A DNA stretch of 64,000 bases from Hermatobates lingyangjiaoensis (Eukaryota > Arthropoda > Insecta > Hemiptera > Hermatobatidae). The notes under the pieces are model-generated. The model ran no database searches, had not been told where the DNA came from, and saw only the letters and a program-made list of their open reading frames with translations. The first letter of the stretch is position 1; the number at the start of each line of letters is the position of its first letter. A program made the translations under genes and the position numbers. The DNA lies in the NCBI GenBank assembly GCA_026182355.1, contig JAPFBL010000009.1:1302001-1366000 (forward strand), written 5' to 3'. Positions 48,430 through 57,885 of the stretch are shown piece by piece.

Positions 48430-48520
48430 CAAACCACAATAAGAAATGGGAAAACAAGACTAAGATCTTTCAACCGTAACAAGCGGTCTTCGTCAGAGTC
48501 AAAAACCCAACTGAACACTA
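48428..48520 (-). repeat. PLE tail module, type 2, 3' end of the minus-strand PLE
   Basis: The minus strand reads GACTCTGACGAAGACCGC, loop, CGGTTGAAAGATC (core at 48464-48496), then GTTTTCCCATTTCTTATTGT and GGTTTGATC, ending at (TA)n. It lies downstream of the endonuclease fragment at 48654-48974 on the same strand, as a 3' UTR would. Confidence 0.8.
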
Positions 48521-48653
48521 GATGCAGAAAACATCCGGTAAGGAGTTGAGAAGAGTGGTATTTTAAAAGGGTGAAAGCGCAGGAAAGGACTAATGTCCAG
48601 AAAGGGATGTTTGGGGAAACAAAGGAGTACAGTAAGAAAAAGTAAAAAAACCG

Positions 48654-48974
48654 CTAGCTGTCAACCCTCTTTGAAGAGGCTATTGCCCTCGTCACGAAAG
48701 TATCAAGTTTGAAGAGACCGTTACTAATGTTTATAATATTTGATCTATTAAATTTAATTAGAGACGATTCAATAATATTTCTTAACAACATTGATTTTTC
48801 ATGGGCAATAAATTTAGCTCCTGTCCAATCAATATGATGATTTTCATTTTTTATTATATTATATTTATTATTTTTATTTGAATTTCTAAATAAAGTTTGT
48901 AAAGTTTTTATATTAAACAAAAAAAAAATCTCTTTAACGCAAGGTACACTCATATACATACAAAGCAAATGCAA
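48654..48974 (-). pseudogene. Penelope-like element, C-terminal endonuclease-region fragment
   Basis: The C-terminal part of a PLE polyprotein. HHIDWTGAKFIAHE, then LRNIIESSLIKF, then NINISNGLFKLD is the arrangement typical of the end of the GIY-YIG endonuclease domain in Penelope-like proteins. There a conserved glutamate in the IIES segment contributes to the active site. The reverse transcriptase and the GIY-YIG start are absent upstream. The fragment ends in a stop, followed by about 150 bp and the type-2 tail. A 5'-truncated, inactive copy. The PLE identity is from family knowledge; the exact clade is not determined. Confidence 0.75.
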
Positions 48975-50053
48975 GGAGAAAAAGGAGCGTCTCCTGGGTC
49001 TTTTGCAGGAATGCTATTATTGAAGAGATTTCAGTTCTCTTGAGTTTGTATTACCGAGGGTTTCTATTGTGATTTTCTTCTTACACAAGTATTACTCTCC
49101 AATAACAGCACGGCTCTAACAAAAAAAAAATCTTAGTTTCTCTTTTGAATTTAAAATATCATTTATAAGTAGATTTGTTTTTGTCAAAGTTACATTTCTG
49201 AGGTAATATACTGAAACAAAAATATCTGAAAAAAAAACTCTGACGATCTTCAAAGTTTGATTAGTATCATCATAAACAGAAGGAAGGGAAGAGGAAAAGC
49301 TAAGTAAAATGACTATTGTCAACTGATAGCTTAATAACGATATTGATCTGGATTTGCATAAGACAAAGAAAAAAATGTTAAAAGAAAAGAACGGAAAAAA
49401 CTTTTTCAATAGAGTAAATTTTCTTCAGAATGAAGAATACTTCTTTCCACTGATACAAATGACACTACTTGTCTATTAATCCTGATCAAAGAGCCTCAGT
49501 TTATATTTAACATTTTCAAATAGTCTATACACAGATATACTTCCTCACTAGTTCACTAGAAATAGCTAATATTTCCCAGAAATCTTGATGTTTTGATAAT
49601 ATGCCCTTTAGTGAAGGACAATTCAAACCTCATTATTAAAATGCAAAAAGAAAGATGGATTATTTAAAACATTGTTGGGTAATAATGCTTACGGATATTA
49701 TGAAATAACAATAATAATTAATGATACATTGACAACATGAATATCTGAGAGCATAAACAAAATAATGATTTGTTAAAATTCTGAAATGAAAAGTTACTGA
49801 GCTTACCAATAAAATAAACATAAGCCAAAAATAACAACTTAAAAATATTATAACAAAAGAAAGCATGATAGAGATAGATAAACAAGAAGTTTGGGTCTAT
49901 CAGTGGGTTTCTTGTAAACCTATAATAGTGTATGCTTAGGAAATCTATAAGTAATTACATCGAAAACAGAGGAATTACAGTACTCTTTTCTTATGGAATA
50001 GCTATATAACCATAAAATATCACTAGTATTATACGTTTATTTTTATATAAATA
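48975..50053. other. AT-rich non-coding DNA
   Basis: Nothing firm. The ORFs at 49116-49409 and 49660-49866 (minus) are hydrophobic, A/T-driven frames without domains. Confidence 0.55.
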
Positions 50054-50065
50054 CTAGCAGAAGTA

Positions 50066-50081
50066 CCCGACGTTGCTCGGG
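50066..50081 (-). terminator. Helitron 3' terminal hairpin
   Basis: Perfect 5-bp GC-rich stem with a 6-nt loop, 8 nt before the terminal CTAG. In Helitrons this hairpin marks the transposition end. Confidence 0.85.
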
Positions 50082-50239
50082 AATAAAGAGAAGAAATGAT
50101 AGACAGAATAGTAATTTTTATTTCTAACATATATTTCTTCATAATTAGACAAAGATATACAATATCATATTTAAGACAACTGTATGAGACATTCATATTT
50201 TCAATTATCTTGAAAGCAAATCGTACATTTCACAATCCT

Positions 50240-51355
50240 TTACAATACTTCTCTGTAAACTATATTCTTAGTTTTGCCTTGTGGTACATATATGAACAGA
50301 TTTGATTTAATTCCAACTCTTGAGCAGCCAACATAAAGTTGACCATGTGAGAAACAATGTTCTTTCAAGTGTAAGCCTGCTACTTTCAGAGTCTGACCTT
50401 GAGACTTATTAATAGTCATGGCAAAACATAACTTTATTGGAAATTGCAGCCTCTTGAATTGAATTACAGAATCAGTTGGTGATATTGGTATCCTGGGTAT
50501 GAAAACTGATTCTCCTGCTGCACATCCAGATAGAATTATTGCTTCAATAACATGAGGCATCATTTTTTTGATAACAAATCTAGTCCCATTACAAAGCTTA
50601 GGTGGATCTAAATTTCTAAGTAACATTATTGGGGCACCAATTTTAAGTTCTAATTTATGAGAAGGCAGACCAGACATCTCCAAAGAATTCAAAAATTCAA
50701 CTGGATAATTCACTGCTTCATTTGGATCAATAACAGTGTCAATAGATTTGTAATTCATGGTGCCTCCCTCCAGGGAATTAATTAGCTGAGAATTGATTGA
50801 ATTCACTGTAGAATTTTGAGGTGCTAGAATAGCCCTTTCACACAACCACTTCTCAGACTTGAAATTTTCTTGTAGATTTGGAAACACATTACAAATCAGA
50901 TCAGTTTCTGTTTTCACTATTGTACTTATTCTTGATGGATCTAATAAACCATCATGATCCAATGGTGCAGTTCCTCCTCCAAGGGCCAATAAATCTTCCG
51001 CAAATTGCTTAGACAATCGGTCTCTTTGCAAATATTCTCTCATATTTGTTTGGAGTTTAAGATTCTTCACATTCCTCCACAATCTTGAAGACTTTAAGCA
51101 AGCTTTTATTTCATCTGCTTTTGTACCTTTTGGGATCACTGGGAGAGTTTGTCTAAAATCACCAGACAAAACTAAAGTTATTCTTCCCATTGGCAAGTCA
51201 TTTTCTCTGATATCTTTCAAAGTTCTATCAACAGCTTCCAGAGCTTTCTTGTGTGCCATAGTACATTCATCCCAGATGATAAGACTACATAGAATTTTTT
51301 TTGAGAACTTGGGCAATATTTGAACTTTTAGTAATATTGCAAAAAGGATTTTCAT
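50240..51355 (-). pseudogene. Helitron helicase (Pif1-like), C-terminal two-thirds
   Basis: SF1B DNA helicase portion of a RepHel protein. After about 21 out-of-frame residues the true frame shows Walker B (LIIWDECTMAH) and LVLSGDFRQTLPVIPKG (motif III). It continues with GAPIMLLRNLDPPKLCNGTR, then MTINKSQGQT (motif V) and QLYVGCSRV (motif VI), and ends with a normal stop. It is separated from 51425-52102 by a frameshift at an A-run (51297-51304 region). The bridge segment (GIAATLLPNGRTAHSTFKLP) is read in another frame. Well preserved otherwise, so the disabling changes are recent. Confidence 0.9.
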
Positions 51356-51424
51356 TACTGGACAAATCTATGGGAAGCTTGAATGTAGAGTGGGCTGTTC
51401 TTCCATTAGGCAAAAGTGTAGCTG

Positions 51425-52102
51425 CTATTCCTGAAGATGTTTAGTCACAAAAGCTTTCCCAGTACCACCTGGAGCATCCAAGAAAAAAATGCCTCCATGA
51501 TTCTTTTGAACTGAATCTAAAATTTCCACATAAACTCTATTTTGCTCTGGTAAGAGCTTTGGCTCATTTTCATTAATGAATCTGGTTAGAGCTTCTATGT
51601 CATAAGAGGTTTCTCTTAACATTTCTCTGCTTAATCCACTTTCATTGTTTCTGATGGGTTTAGGAAGACCATAAATTTGAAGTTCATTCCCTCCCATAGT
51701 GAGAACTTTATTTTCTATGTCAATCAATGACTTATTGTAGATTTGATCATTGTAAGTAATTTCAATTTCTGGAAATTGTAACTGCATTTGATAATGATAA
51801 TCTTCTGTTAAATCATCCTTGTACTTTGTCCAAAGTCTGACAGGATCACTAACATTGCATGCATTGAGAAGCATTGCAAAAAGTGTTCTTAGTCCAGAAG
51901 GAGAAGTTGATACTGAGGCCTCTGAAAGTGTAGCATCCCATTGAGCATCATCTTCAAGCAATCCTCTCTGCAAGCAAGCTTCTCTGTAAGTTGGATACAC
52001 AATCCCATTCACTGTTCTAAGGTCATTAAATGAGGTTGGACCTTTCACTTCAAATAATAACATTCTGAGGAAAAAGCATTGTAAAGTAGACTCTCTGTCC
52101 AT
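51425..52102 (-). pseudogene. Helitron helicase, N-terminal part with altered P-loop
   Basis: Starts MDRESTLQCFFLRMLL and runs through the RTVNG-YPTYREAC-RGLLEDD block characteristic of the start of Helitron helicase domains. It then reaches Walker A, FFLDAPGGTGKA, near residues 205-216. The usual T/S after the lysine is A, which should weaken nucleotide binding. The ORF stops 9 residues later. About 18 residues normally between the P-loop and the GIAATLL motif are missing, so a small deletion plus frameshift broke the gene here. No Rep nuclease lies upstream (52103-52560 has no such frame). Confidence 0.88.
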
Positions 52103-52560
52103 TTTCTAGATGGACAGAGAGGTGAACAACTGTTGGATAATGATCATGCATAAGAAATCCAAATATTCTCCAGCATGCCTCAAAAATTAAATGGTTAACA
52201 CAATAAAAAGGTTTAAAGATATTTGGAATGACGCGGAGAACTAAACTAGGAGTATAATTGGCGCCTTTTTAGAATGATTCAGCTCTACTGTTCCTCTAAT
52301 CAATGCCATCTGAATTAATTCATTTTAAAATAGTCCCCTTCTCTCAGTGTTGCTAATATAAGCATTAATTTAAAGAAAGGGAACGTATTTAATTATTTAC
52401 ATTTTTCTGCTTAAATACAATGTGAAACTACTTATTGTGTGTGTGTGGTGTTGGTGTTGGAGTGTTTGTGTGGTTTTGTTAGCAAAACACACACACACTT
52501 TTCGTTTTAGGCTTGTACTAAGGGAATGTGGTTAGTGTAAGCCAGGGATGCGCAAAGGTT
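52103..52560 (-). other. Helitron 5' leader, non-coding remnant
   Basis: Inside the Helitron boundaries but with no Rep coding. Contains GTGTGTGTGGTGTTGGTGTTGG low complexity at about 52438-52460, a nearby ACACACACAC run, and a unique stretch. Confidence 0.5.
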
Positions 52561-52949
52561 TTTGTCTATGGTTGATGTGGGATCCCCCTGTGGATCCACT
52601 GGGAGCCCTTAGTGTAAGCCAGGGATGCGCAAAGGTTTTTGTCTATGGTTGATGTGGGCTCCCAGTGGGGGGATGGTGCTTTGCAAAGTGGCCTAAAACC
52701 TTCCTTATTACCACATGTGGCCACATGTAAAATTTCAGAAAGATTCGTCAAGTCTGTGAGGAATGCATAGAGGACAAACAGACATACAAACATACAGACG
52801 AACAAAATTATTGGTGCTTTGCAAAGTGGCCTAAAACCTTCCTTATTACCACATGTGGCCACATGTAAAATTTCAGAAAGATTCGTCAAGTCTGTGAGGA
52901 ATGCATAGAGGACAAACGGACATACAAACATACAGACGAACAAAATTAT
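52560..52949 (-). repeat. Helitron 5'-end tandem duplications
   Basis: A 138-bp unit beginning GGTGCTTTGCAAAGTGGCCT at 52675 repeats at 52813 with few differences and ends at the Helitron 5' terminus. Inboard, a second duplicated word (GTGTAAGCCAGGGATGCGCA) occurs at about 52535 and 52611. The 125-codon ORF across the array is read-through of the repeats, not a gene. Confidence 0.85.
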
Positions 52950-52957
52950 ATATTAGA

Positions 52958-53559
52958 TATATTTATATATTTATTATATTTATTCTTTATCACTTGTATA
53001 AAAATACAATATAATAACATTAAATTGCCTTTCGTCATTACAGAGTGATGTGAAAGGAAGCAAATAAATCAAGACTGAATTTTCGAGTTAGAATGGCGTG
53101 GCGAGGTGATAACCTCTATATATATTTGTTTATTATTATGATTTTGTTTATTTGTTTGTATAATTATCTTGATTATTTCTTCATTATCATCCTTTACAGT
53201 TAATAACATACTTATTCAAAAAGGTTTCAAATTATATGCCCAGTTTTTTTACCTTTCTTTTCTCAGAAAGAAAATTGATTTGATATGAGAAGCTGCAGGA
53301 TTTAACAAAACTGATCACACAATTAATTATTTTATTAGGGGAAGAGACATTCCTATAGCAGTTTCACTAAAACAATGTTAAATTTGTAAGAATAGGTTTT
53401 TTTTTTAATGATACGTTATTTTTATTTTTCTAAGAACAAAGTAAAATAAATAGAGATACATTAAAAAAAAGGAAAGTTTTCATTGAAAAACAAAAAAAAA
53501 ATATAAAGCATTTATTATAATTGAAAAGAAGAAAGGAGTGTGAGAGAGAGAAAGTAAAA
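52958..53559. other. AT-rich non-coding DNA
   Basis: Nothing recognisable; A/T runs. Confidence 0.6.
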
Positions 53560-53810
53560 TTTTCCATTAGGGGTGGACAATGAAGGTTTGTTGGGTGGGG
53601 ACCAGGTGGCACTGGCGGTAGTAAAATAAAACAGATTCCAACTCCTTACAAGAGACTCGCTTTAATTCAGGCTCTGATTAGAGAAACAAACACCGTCTCC
53701 AACTAACGCCACCCAGTCATGTCACAAAACTAGCGCCTGTGTTTGTTTATAGAGCGGCCTTAGTTGATTAATACCCCCAACTGGTGCCTCGCTTGAAAAA
53801 AAACCAACCA
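53560..53810. promoter_or_regulatory. Candidate conserved non-coding island
   Basis: Unique, balanced composition, with forkhead-like TGTTTGTTTATAGAG, GATTAATACCCCC, and CACTGGCGGTAG. No coding frame and no repeat relative in the window. Confidence 0.3.
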
Positions 53811-54179
53811 CCACGTAATCCTTGCTTCATAACGCACAATCTTTAGTTATCTTTAACAAAAAAATACTGCATAAACATTATTACATTTCATTTACATTTT
53901 TACAATTAAACTAGCTGTTGTAACAAACTTTGCCAGACTCAATTAAATTTATAATTTGTAACGATGATTGGCCATATCTTACTCACTGAATGTTCTAACC
54001 GTTGATTTTAACTAAATGGTTGTCTCTTCAATGTGAAAAATTCATTTTTTAATTATATATTTTTATAAACTTTTTTCTATCTTTATCATAGTTTGGTCTA
54101 GCGTCAAACCTCAATAAAGAAAGAAAAACAATGTTAAATATGTATGGTCGAGATAAGAAACATTGAACTATATTATTAT
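53811..54179. other. AT-rich non-coding DNA
   Basis: Nothing recognisable. Confidence 0.6.
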
Positions 54180-54184
54180 AACCG

Positions 54185-54335
54185 AAACTCTTTTCTATAT
54201 TTCGACCGCATTGTCATCTAATAGAGAGATAAAGAGTAACTCCGAAGACAGTTGTCGCCTGCCTTCGTAGCGACTCACATCTTTATCTCTCTTTCTGATG
54301 ACAAGTCGAAATATAGTTGTGAGCTTCAGTTATCT
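54185..54335. mobile_element. Head-to-head foldback of type-1 PLE tails
   Basis: TAGAGAGATAAAGAG at 54221-54235 pairs with CTTTATCTCTCTTT at 54281-54294. The arms carry opposed cores: minus strand 54192-54220 (GATGACAATGCGGTCGAAAT) and plus strand 54294-54323 (CTGATGACAAGTCGAAATAT). A (TA)n tract follows at 54404-54431. Confidence 0.75.
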
Positions 54336-54432
54336 CTTTTGTGGGTGTTCATTCTGTAAATCTAATTTATTTTGATCTTAGAATCGTTTCATATAACTGA
54401 GTTTATATATATATATATTTATATATATATAT

Positions 54433-55335
54433 TTCCTTGCCACTCGCAATCTCCTCCCCATCCTTTACGTACGATACATAGATGATATTTTTTTCCTGTG
54501 GCCCCATGGTAAGCATGAGTTAGATCAGTTCCTTACGTCATTTAATTCCTTCTCTTCATCTATTTCCTTTACTCATCAAGTGTCCAATAACCTTATTACA
54601 TTTTTGGATGTCAGCGTCACCTACGATGGGGGTCATCTTTCTACATCTGTCCATATCAAGCCTACTAACGCCCAGCAGTACCTTCATTTCAATAGTTGCC
54701 ATCCCTCCCACGTAAAAAAAGCTATCCCCAGATCATTGTCCATACGCCTCCATAAAATTTGTAGCAGAATAAAAGATCGTTCCTTCCAAATAGATTTATT
54801 GAAACAGAAATTTTCTTACCGAGGATATCCTTCTAATTTCATTAACAACCGTATAGTCCCTGCAGACGTTCATCATAATTCAGGTCCTAGGAGGGATCGC
54901 AGTGACTCTGATTTCCTCATCACCACTTATTTCCCTGGTGCTCATAGACTGGGTGCAGTTGTCAGGGAGTTTTTCCCTATACTTTCTTCTTCCTCCTGTA
55001 CTTCTTCAGTCTTTAGTGAGTCACCTTCCATTTCCTATCGCAAACCTGCTAATCTTCAATCTATCTTCTCTCACATCTCTTCTCCTAAGCCTCTAAAAAC
55101 TGCTGGTGGTATGGTTCAATGTGGACGTCGTGGATGTCTTACTTGTCCTATCATCAATCCTGTTCTTTCCTTTACCTCTGTCCATAGTAAACGCACCTAC
55201 CTTATCTCTCACAAGACCTCTTGTACCTCTGGTAACTGCGTTTACCGTTTGGATTGCACCCAGTGTGATTCTTTTTATGTGGGTTTGGCTTCCACCAAGC
55301 TAAGCCCTGAGAGCTTCAGAAGAAGCACTTATTAG
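54433..55335 (+). pseudogene. Penelope-like element, partial RT and start of GIY-YIG endonuclease
   Basis: The frame is open straight out of (TA)n. Its first residues are IYIYFLATRN, then RYIDDIFFLW: the YxDD catalytic motif C of a reverse transcriptase, with fingers and palm motifs 1-2 lost by 5' truncation. Next come ITFLDVSVTYDGG and QQYLHFNSCHPSHVKKAIP (thumb and connection, typical of PLEs). The PLE linker follows with its CxxC-like GRRGCLTCP, then CVYRLDCTQCDSFYVGLAST, the YVG of the GIY-YIG nuclease. The nuclease is cut after about 15 residues and replaced by a short non-homologous end. Dead copy. The ATG-less start reflects truncation. Confidence 0.88.
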
Positions 55336-55651
55336 TCTTCTGGGCGGTAGATCGGCTCCTGGGCTTAACCTCAATCGTTGATTTTTTTTTTTTTTTTTTA
55401 AGTTGTTATCAGCTTTTAATTTTATTTTAGTTAAATGTTTTCATTTTTAATTTTTATTTGGCTTTTATCTCTTTATCTTCCCTGTCTACCTTTCCTCCGA
55501 AAGTTGGCTACACTGTTTGAGTGCTTCAGTTCGAACGCCAAGTCAGTCGTTATCAGTCTTTGGAGCGATTCACTTCTTTTCCTGAAGACGAGGACATCGA
55601 AATATAGTAGTGAGTTCAGTGGTTTCCTTTCTATGTGTTCTTTTGAAATTC

Positions 55652-55655
<4 letters not shown>
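55336..55655 (+). repeat. 3' tail of the 54.4-kb PLE with type-1 core
   Basis: After a T-run (55382-55399) the tail contains CCTGAAGACGAGGACATCGA + AATATAGTAGTGAG at 55581-55614 (type-1 hammerhead-like core). It ends TTTGAAATTCTAGTTTA at (TA)n. The same core occurs at 46843-46876 on the minus strand. Confidence 0.75.

Positions 55656-55705
<50 letters not shown>
55656..55705. repeat. (TA)n microsatellite
   Basis: About 50 bp of uninterrupted TA between two PLE tail modules. Confidence 0.95.
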
Positions 55706-55709
<4 letters not shown>

Positions 55710-55860
55710 GTTAGCTTCAGCTACTCAAAGGGACTACTTCTGCCCGATGACGACGACTGTCAAAATATCGTTGTGAGTCTTTTGTGTGTGTCTTTATTTG
55801 TTTTTCTCTTTCCTGTGTGAACTATATATATGTATATATATATACATCATATATACATAT
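55706..55860 (+). repeat. PLE tail module, type 1 variant
   Basis: CCCGATGACGACGACTGTCA + AAATATCGTTGTGAG at 55743-55777, then TTTCCTGTGTGAAC and short TA tracts. Same plan as the type-1 cores, with GAAA changed to AAAA. Confidence 0.6.
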
Positions 55861-55924
55861 TTAAATTTATAACTAGAAAATTATATATATATATAATTAA
55901 ATATTGATAAAAGTATTGACCGTG

Positions 55925-56045
55925 AAGAAGAAACAAAATAAAATTTTTATCAAGACTCGGTCAGTCTTCCGTTTAATTTTCAGTTCAAATTAATGAGAGT
56001 TTGATTTGAACCAGAAGAACTGACCGAGTCCTCGTAAAAATTTTA
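55925..56045. mobile_element. Foldback of type-4 PLE tails
   Basis: AAAATTTTTATCAAGACTCG with GTCAGTCTTC is mirrored by GAAGAACTGACCGAGTCC and TCGTAAAAATTTT. It is the 3' half of the 40.4/47.0/63.8 kb type-4 module, present head-to-head. Confidence 0.7.
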
Positions 56046-56710
56046 ATTTGTAAAATTATATATATAATTTATGTCTACATTATTATATAAATATATCATC
56101 AGTGAGACTCTGACGAAGACCAGTAGATTTATTTGAAATACCTTAGTGATTTCTCTGATTTTACTGTGTTATATTTAAATTAATATTTATTTCACGTGAT
56201 TATTGTAAAACTTCGTTAGTACATTATAATAAATAAGATCTGATGTATTAAAACTCTATCTTCATAGGTTTTTTTTTAACTTAAAAGATAGTTTTGAAAT
56301 AAACTTTCTGTTTTTGGGGGCATCATCGACTAATAACATTATTGTAGGTTTTTAAGATAAAAGAAATGCAAATTTTTTTTAAATGGAATTGATCCTTAAT
56401 TTTTTTTTGTCAAAAACTTCCATTGACTGACTGGTGAGTTGCAAAAAATATATAAAAAAAGGTAACTATCCACCGTGATGTTAACCTTTTGACCTAGTTT
56501 TCCAGGAACAACCTGAAATCTCTTTGGGATATGGCAAGTAGAGAGATATCAAAAGGAGTTTATACATATCAACAGCTTTATGCTACAGTTTTATTTTTAA
56601 CTTTAATTTAGTACCTCAAATTAGATAGTGAATAAAATGTCTAATTAATTAAAATTATTAACTTTCATAGAATGCATGTTGTGTTTCCTTATTTATAACT
56701 TGTCACTATA
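56046..56710. other. AT-rich non-coding DNA
   Basis: GAGACTCTGACGAAGACCAG at 56103-56122 is a fragment of the type-2 module. Otherwise nothing. Confidence 0.5.
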
Positions 56711-56723
56711 AATCAATCACGTC

Positions 56724-56909
56724 TTAACATACACACTGCATGTTTTGATAATTTGCTTGATGTTTCTGTTTATACATCTCCCTGTCGGTATTTGAAACAG
56801 ACAATGAATCTTGTGTTGCTTTAAACTCAACAATGCTACCATTTGGAAATGTTTTAGCGAATCCTTGAGTTAAAATGATAAAAATAATAAAAAGCAATAT
56901 GTTATATTG
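56724..56909 (-). CDS. Possible small secreted peptide (speculative)
   Basis: The minus-strand ORF read from the second ATG (56909) gives a 61-residue product. It starts MQYNILLFIIFIILTQGFA, a convincing signal peptide with a GFA cleavage site. A hydrophilic 42-residue remainder follows, starting KTFPNGSIVEFKATQDS and ending in CVC at a stop. An upstream ATG at 56939 adds 10 residues. The T-rich run before CAAG|GATTC could instead be an intron acceptor, making this the start of an exon. No family recognised. The hydrophobic half could arise from A/T-rich DNA by chance. Confidence 0.25.
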   Translation of the reverse strand, partial: QYNILLFIIFIILTQGFAKTFPNGSIVEFKATQDSLSVSNTDREMYKQKHQANYQNMQCVC

Positions 56910-56939
56910 CATATGATAAATGGTAAAAATCAAATACAT

Positions 56940-57825
56940 CTGCTAATAAGTCTGAAATAAGTGAATGACCACATACTTGACTGAAAAATAATCCATTTGA
57001 AATTAGTATTTGAGAGAAATTTTGTTTTTTTTTCTAATTTTGTTCACTAATATGAATTTCATCAAGTTAACCACTAAAGCAATTATAAAGCTATTATCAC
57101 TAAAACAAAGTAGTTTATTATGGCTATATGAATTAAATATAACATTATTCAAATAACTGAATTTCAAAAGAGTATGCATAAATTACCGAGGAATGAGACA
57201 TAGTTCATATAATACTCGTATATACGGTCAATAGGACATCAACATGAAATATTGTTTTCCATTTCGATAAATCAGTTTATTTAAACGAACGTTTCCTCAA
57301 CTCTATTTGGGGTTTTGGGGCTGTCATGGAAAGTGTTCGCAGGGGACTGTATTTGATCAGTGGACGACGAATTGGAACTGCTGAGTTAAACTGCCAGAAG
57401 TTGCACTAAAATATTAGTTCAAGCATGTTGGCAATATATAAAATTACAAGAGTTTTATGACTATTACATAGCTATGTATGAATAAACTGCAATTTAATGC
57501 AATAAATGGTAACTATGTTAAAATTTGAAATTAAATTTCGTGAAAACATTATCTTTCTTCCAGCTACTTTTATTCAGTTAATACATATGTTTTAAAATGC
57601 AGATAATCATCTTATTGCTACAAACATATTCAAGACCGTACCTCCAGGAATTTTTTTATCATCATGGATAAAAAAGAACACTTTTTCCAGTTGCTCGTTA
57701 TTATAGGTAATAAAAGGAATAAGGTTGAGTGAGCACAGGAGTGAGGCGATAGTTATCACTACTATTAAGTTGGACAAAAGACAAGCTGTTTGCTGTGTCG
57801 TTTGAGTTTGTAAGGGAGGCTGTAC
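56940..57825. other. Non-coding DNA, presumed intron start on the minus strand
   Basis: If the exon at 57826-57885 is real, this is its first intron. 57290-57410 is a slightly GC-richer unique block (GGGGTTTTGGGGCTGTCATG). No second exon found. Confidence 0.35.
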
Positions 57826-57885
57826 CTTGCTGACGAGCTGCTCGATGGACTGGTCCATGTCGAGGGTGTAGGCTGCCTGCACCAT
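57826..57885 (-). CDS. Candidate first coding exon of an unidentified host gene
   Basis: Read on the minus strand, ATG at 57885 opens a 20-codon exon, MVQAAYTLDMDQSIEQLVSK. It ends at AAG|GTACAG, a good splice donor (GT at 57825-57824). Codons are GC-rich (CTC, GAC, ATC, GAG, CAG, GTC) in contrast to the AT-rich surroundings. An in-frame TGA lies 6 codons upstream, which fixes the start. A second ATG at codon 10 has a strong Kozak context (GACATGG). The region just upstream is GC- and CpG-rich, like a 5' UTR or promoter. I do not recognise the protein, and other exons are not visible. Confidence 0.45.

Larger units (their letters stand above)
50054..52957 (-). mobile_element. Helitron, internally deleted, both ends present
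   Basis: On the minus strand the element starts A|TCTAATATATAATTTTG (5' TC at 52957-52956). It ends with a perfect hairpin CCCGA-GCAACG-TCGGG (50081-50066), an 8-nt spacer, CTAG (50057-50054), then T. Insertion between A and T without target duplication, 5' TC, and a 3' hairpin followed by CTRR are the diagnostic features of Helitrons. The 2.9-kb body carries only a broken helicase part; the Rep/HUH nuclease is missing, so the copy is not autonomous. Confidence 0.9.

Noticed and set aside
48224..48457. ORFs on both strands reading long I-Y repeats
   Set aside because: They are (TA)n microsatellites; any frame gives alternating Ile-Tyr.
49116..49409. 97-codon hydrophobic minus-strand ORF near the PLE fragment
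   Set aside because: No PLE motif; Phe/Ser/Ile content is what T-rich DNA gives.
52566..52943. 125-codon ORF with internal duplication, resembling a membrane peptide repeat
   Set aside because: It is a read-through of the 138-bp Helitron terminal repeats.
54902..55303. Two overlapping plus-strand hydrophobic ORFs
   Set aside because: They are out-of-frame shadows of the PLE reverse transcriptase frame.
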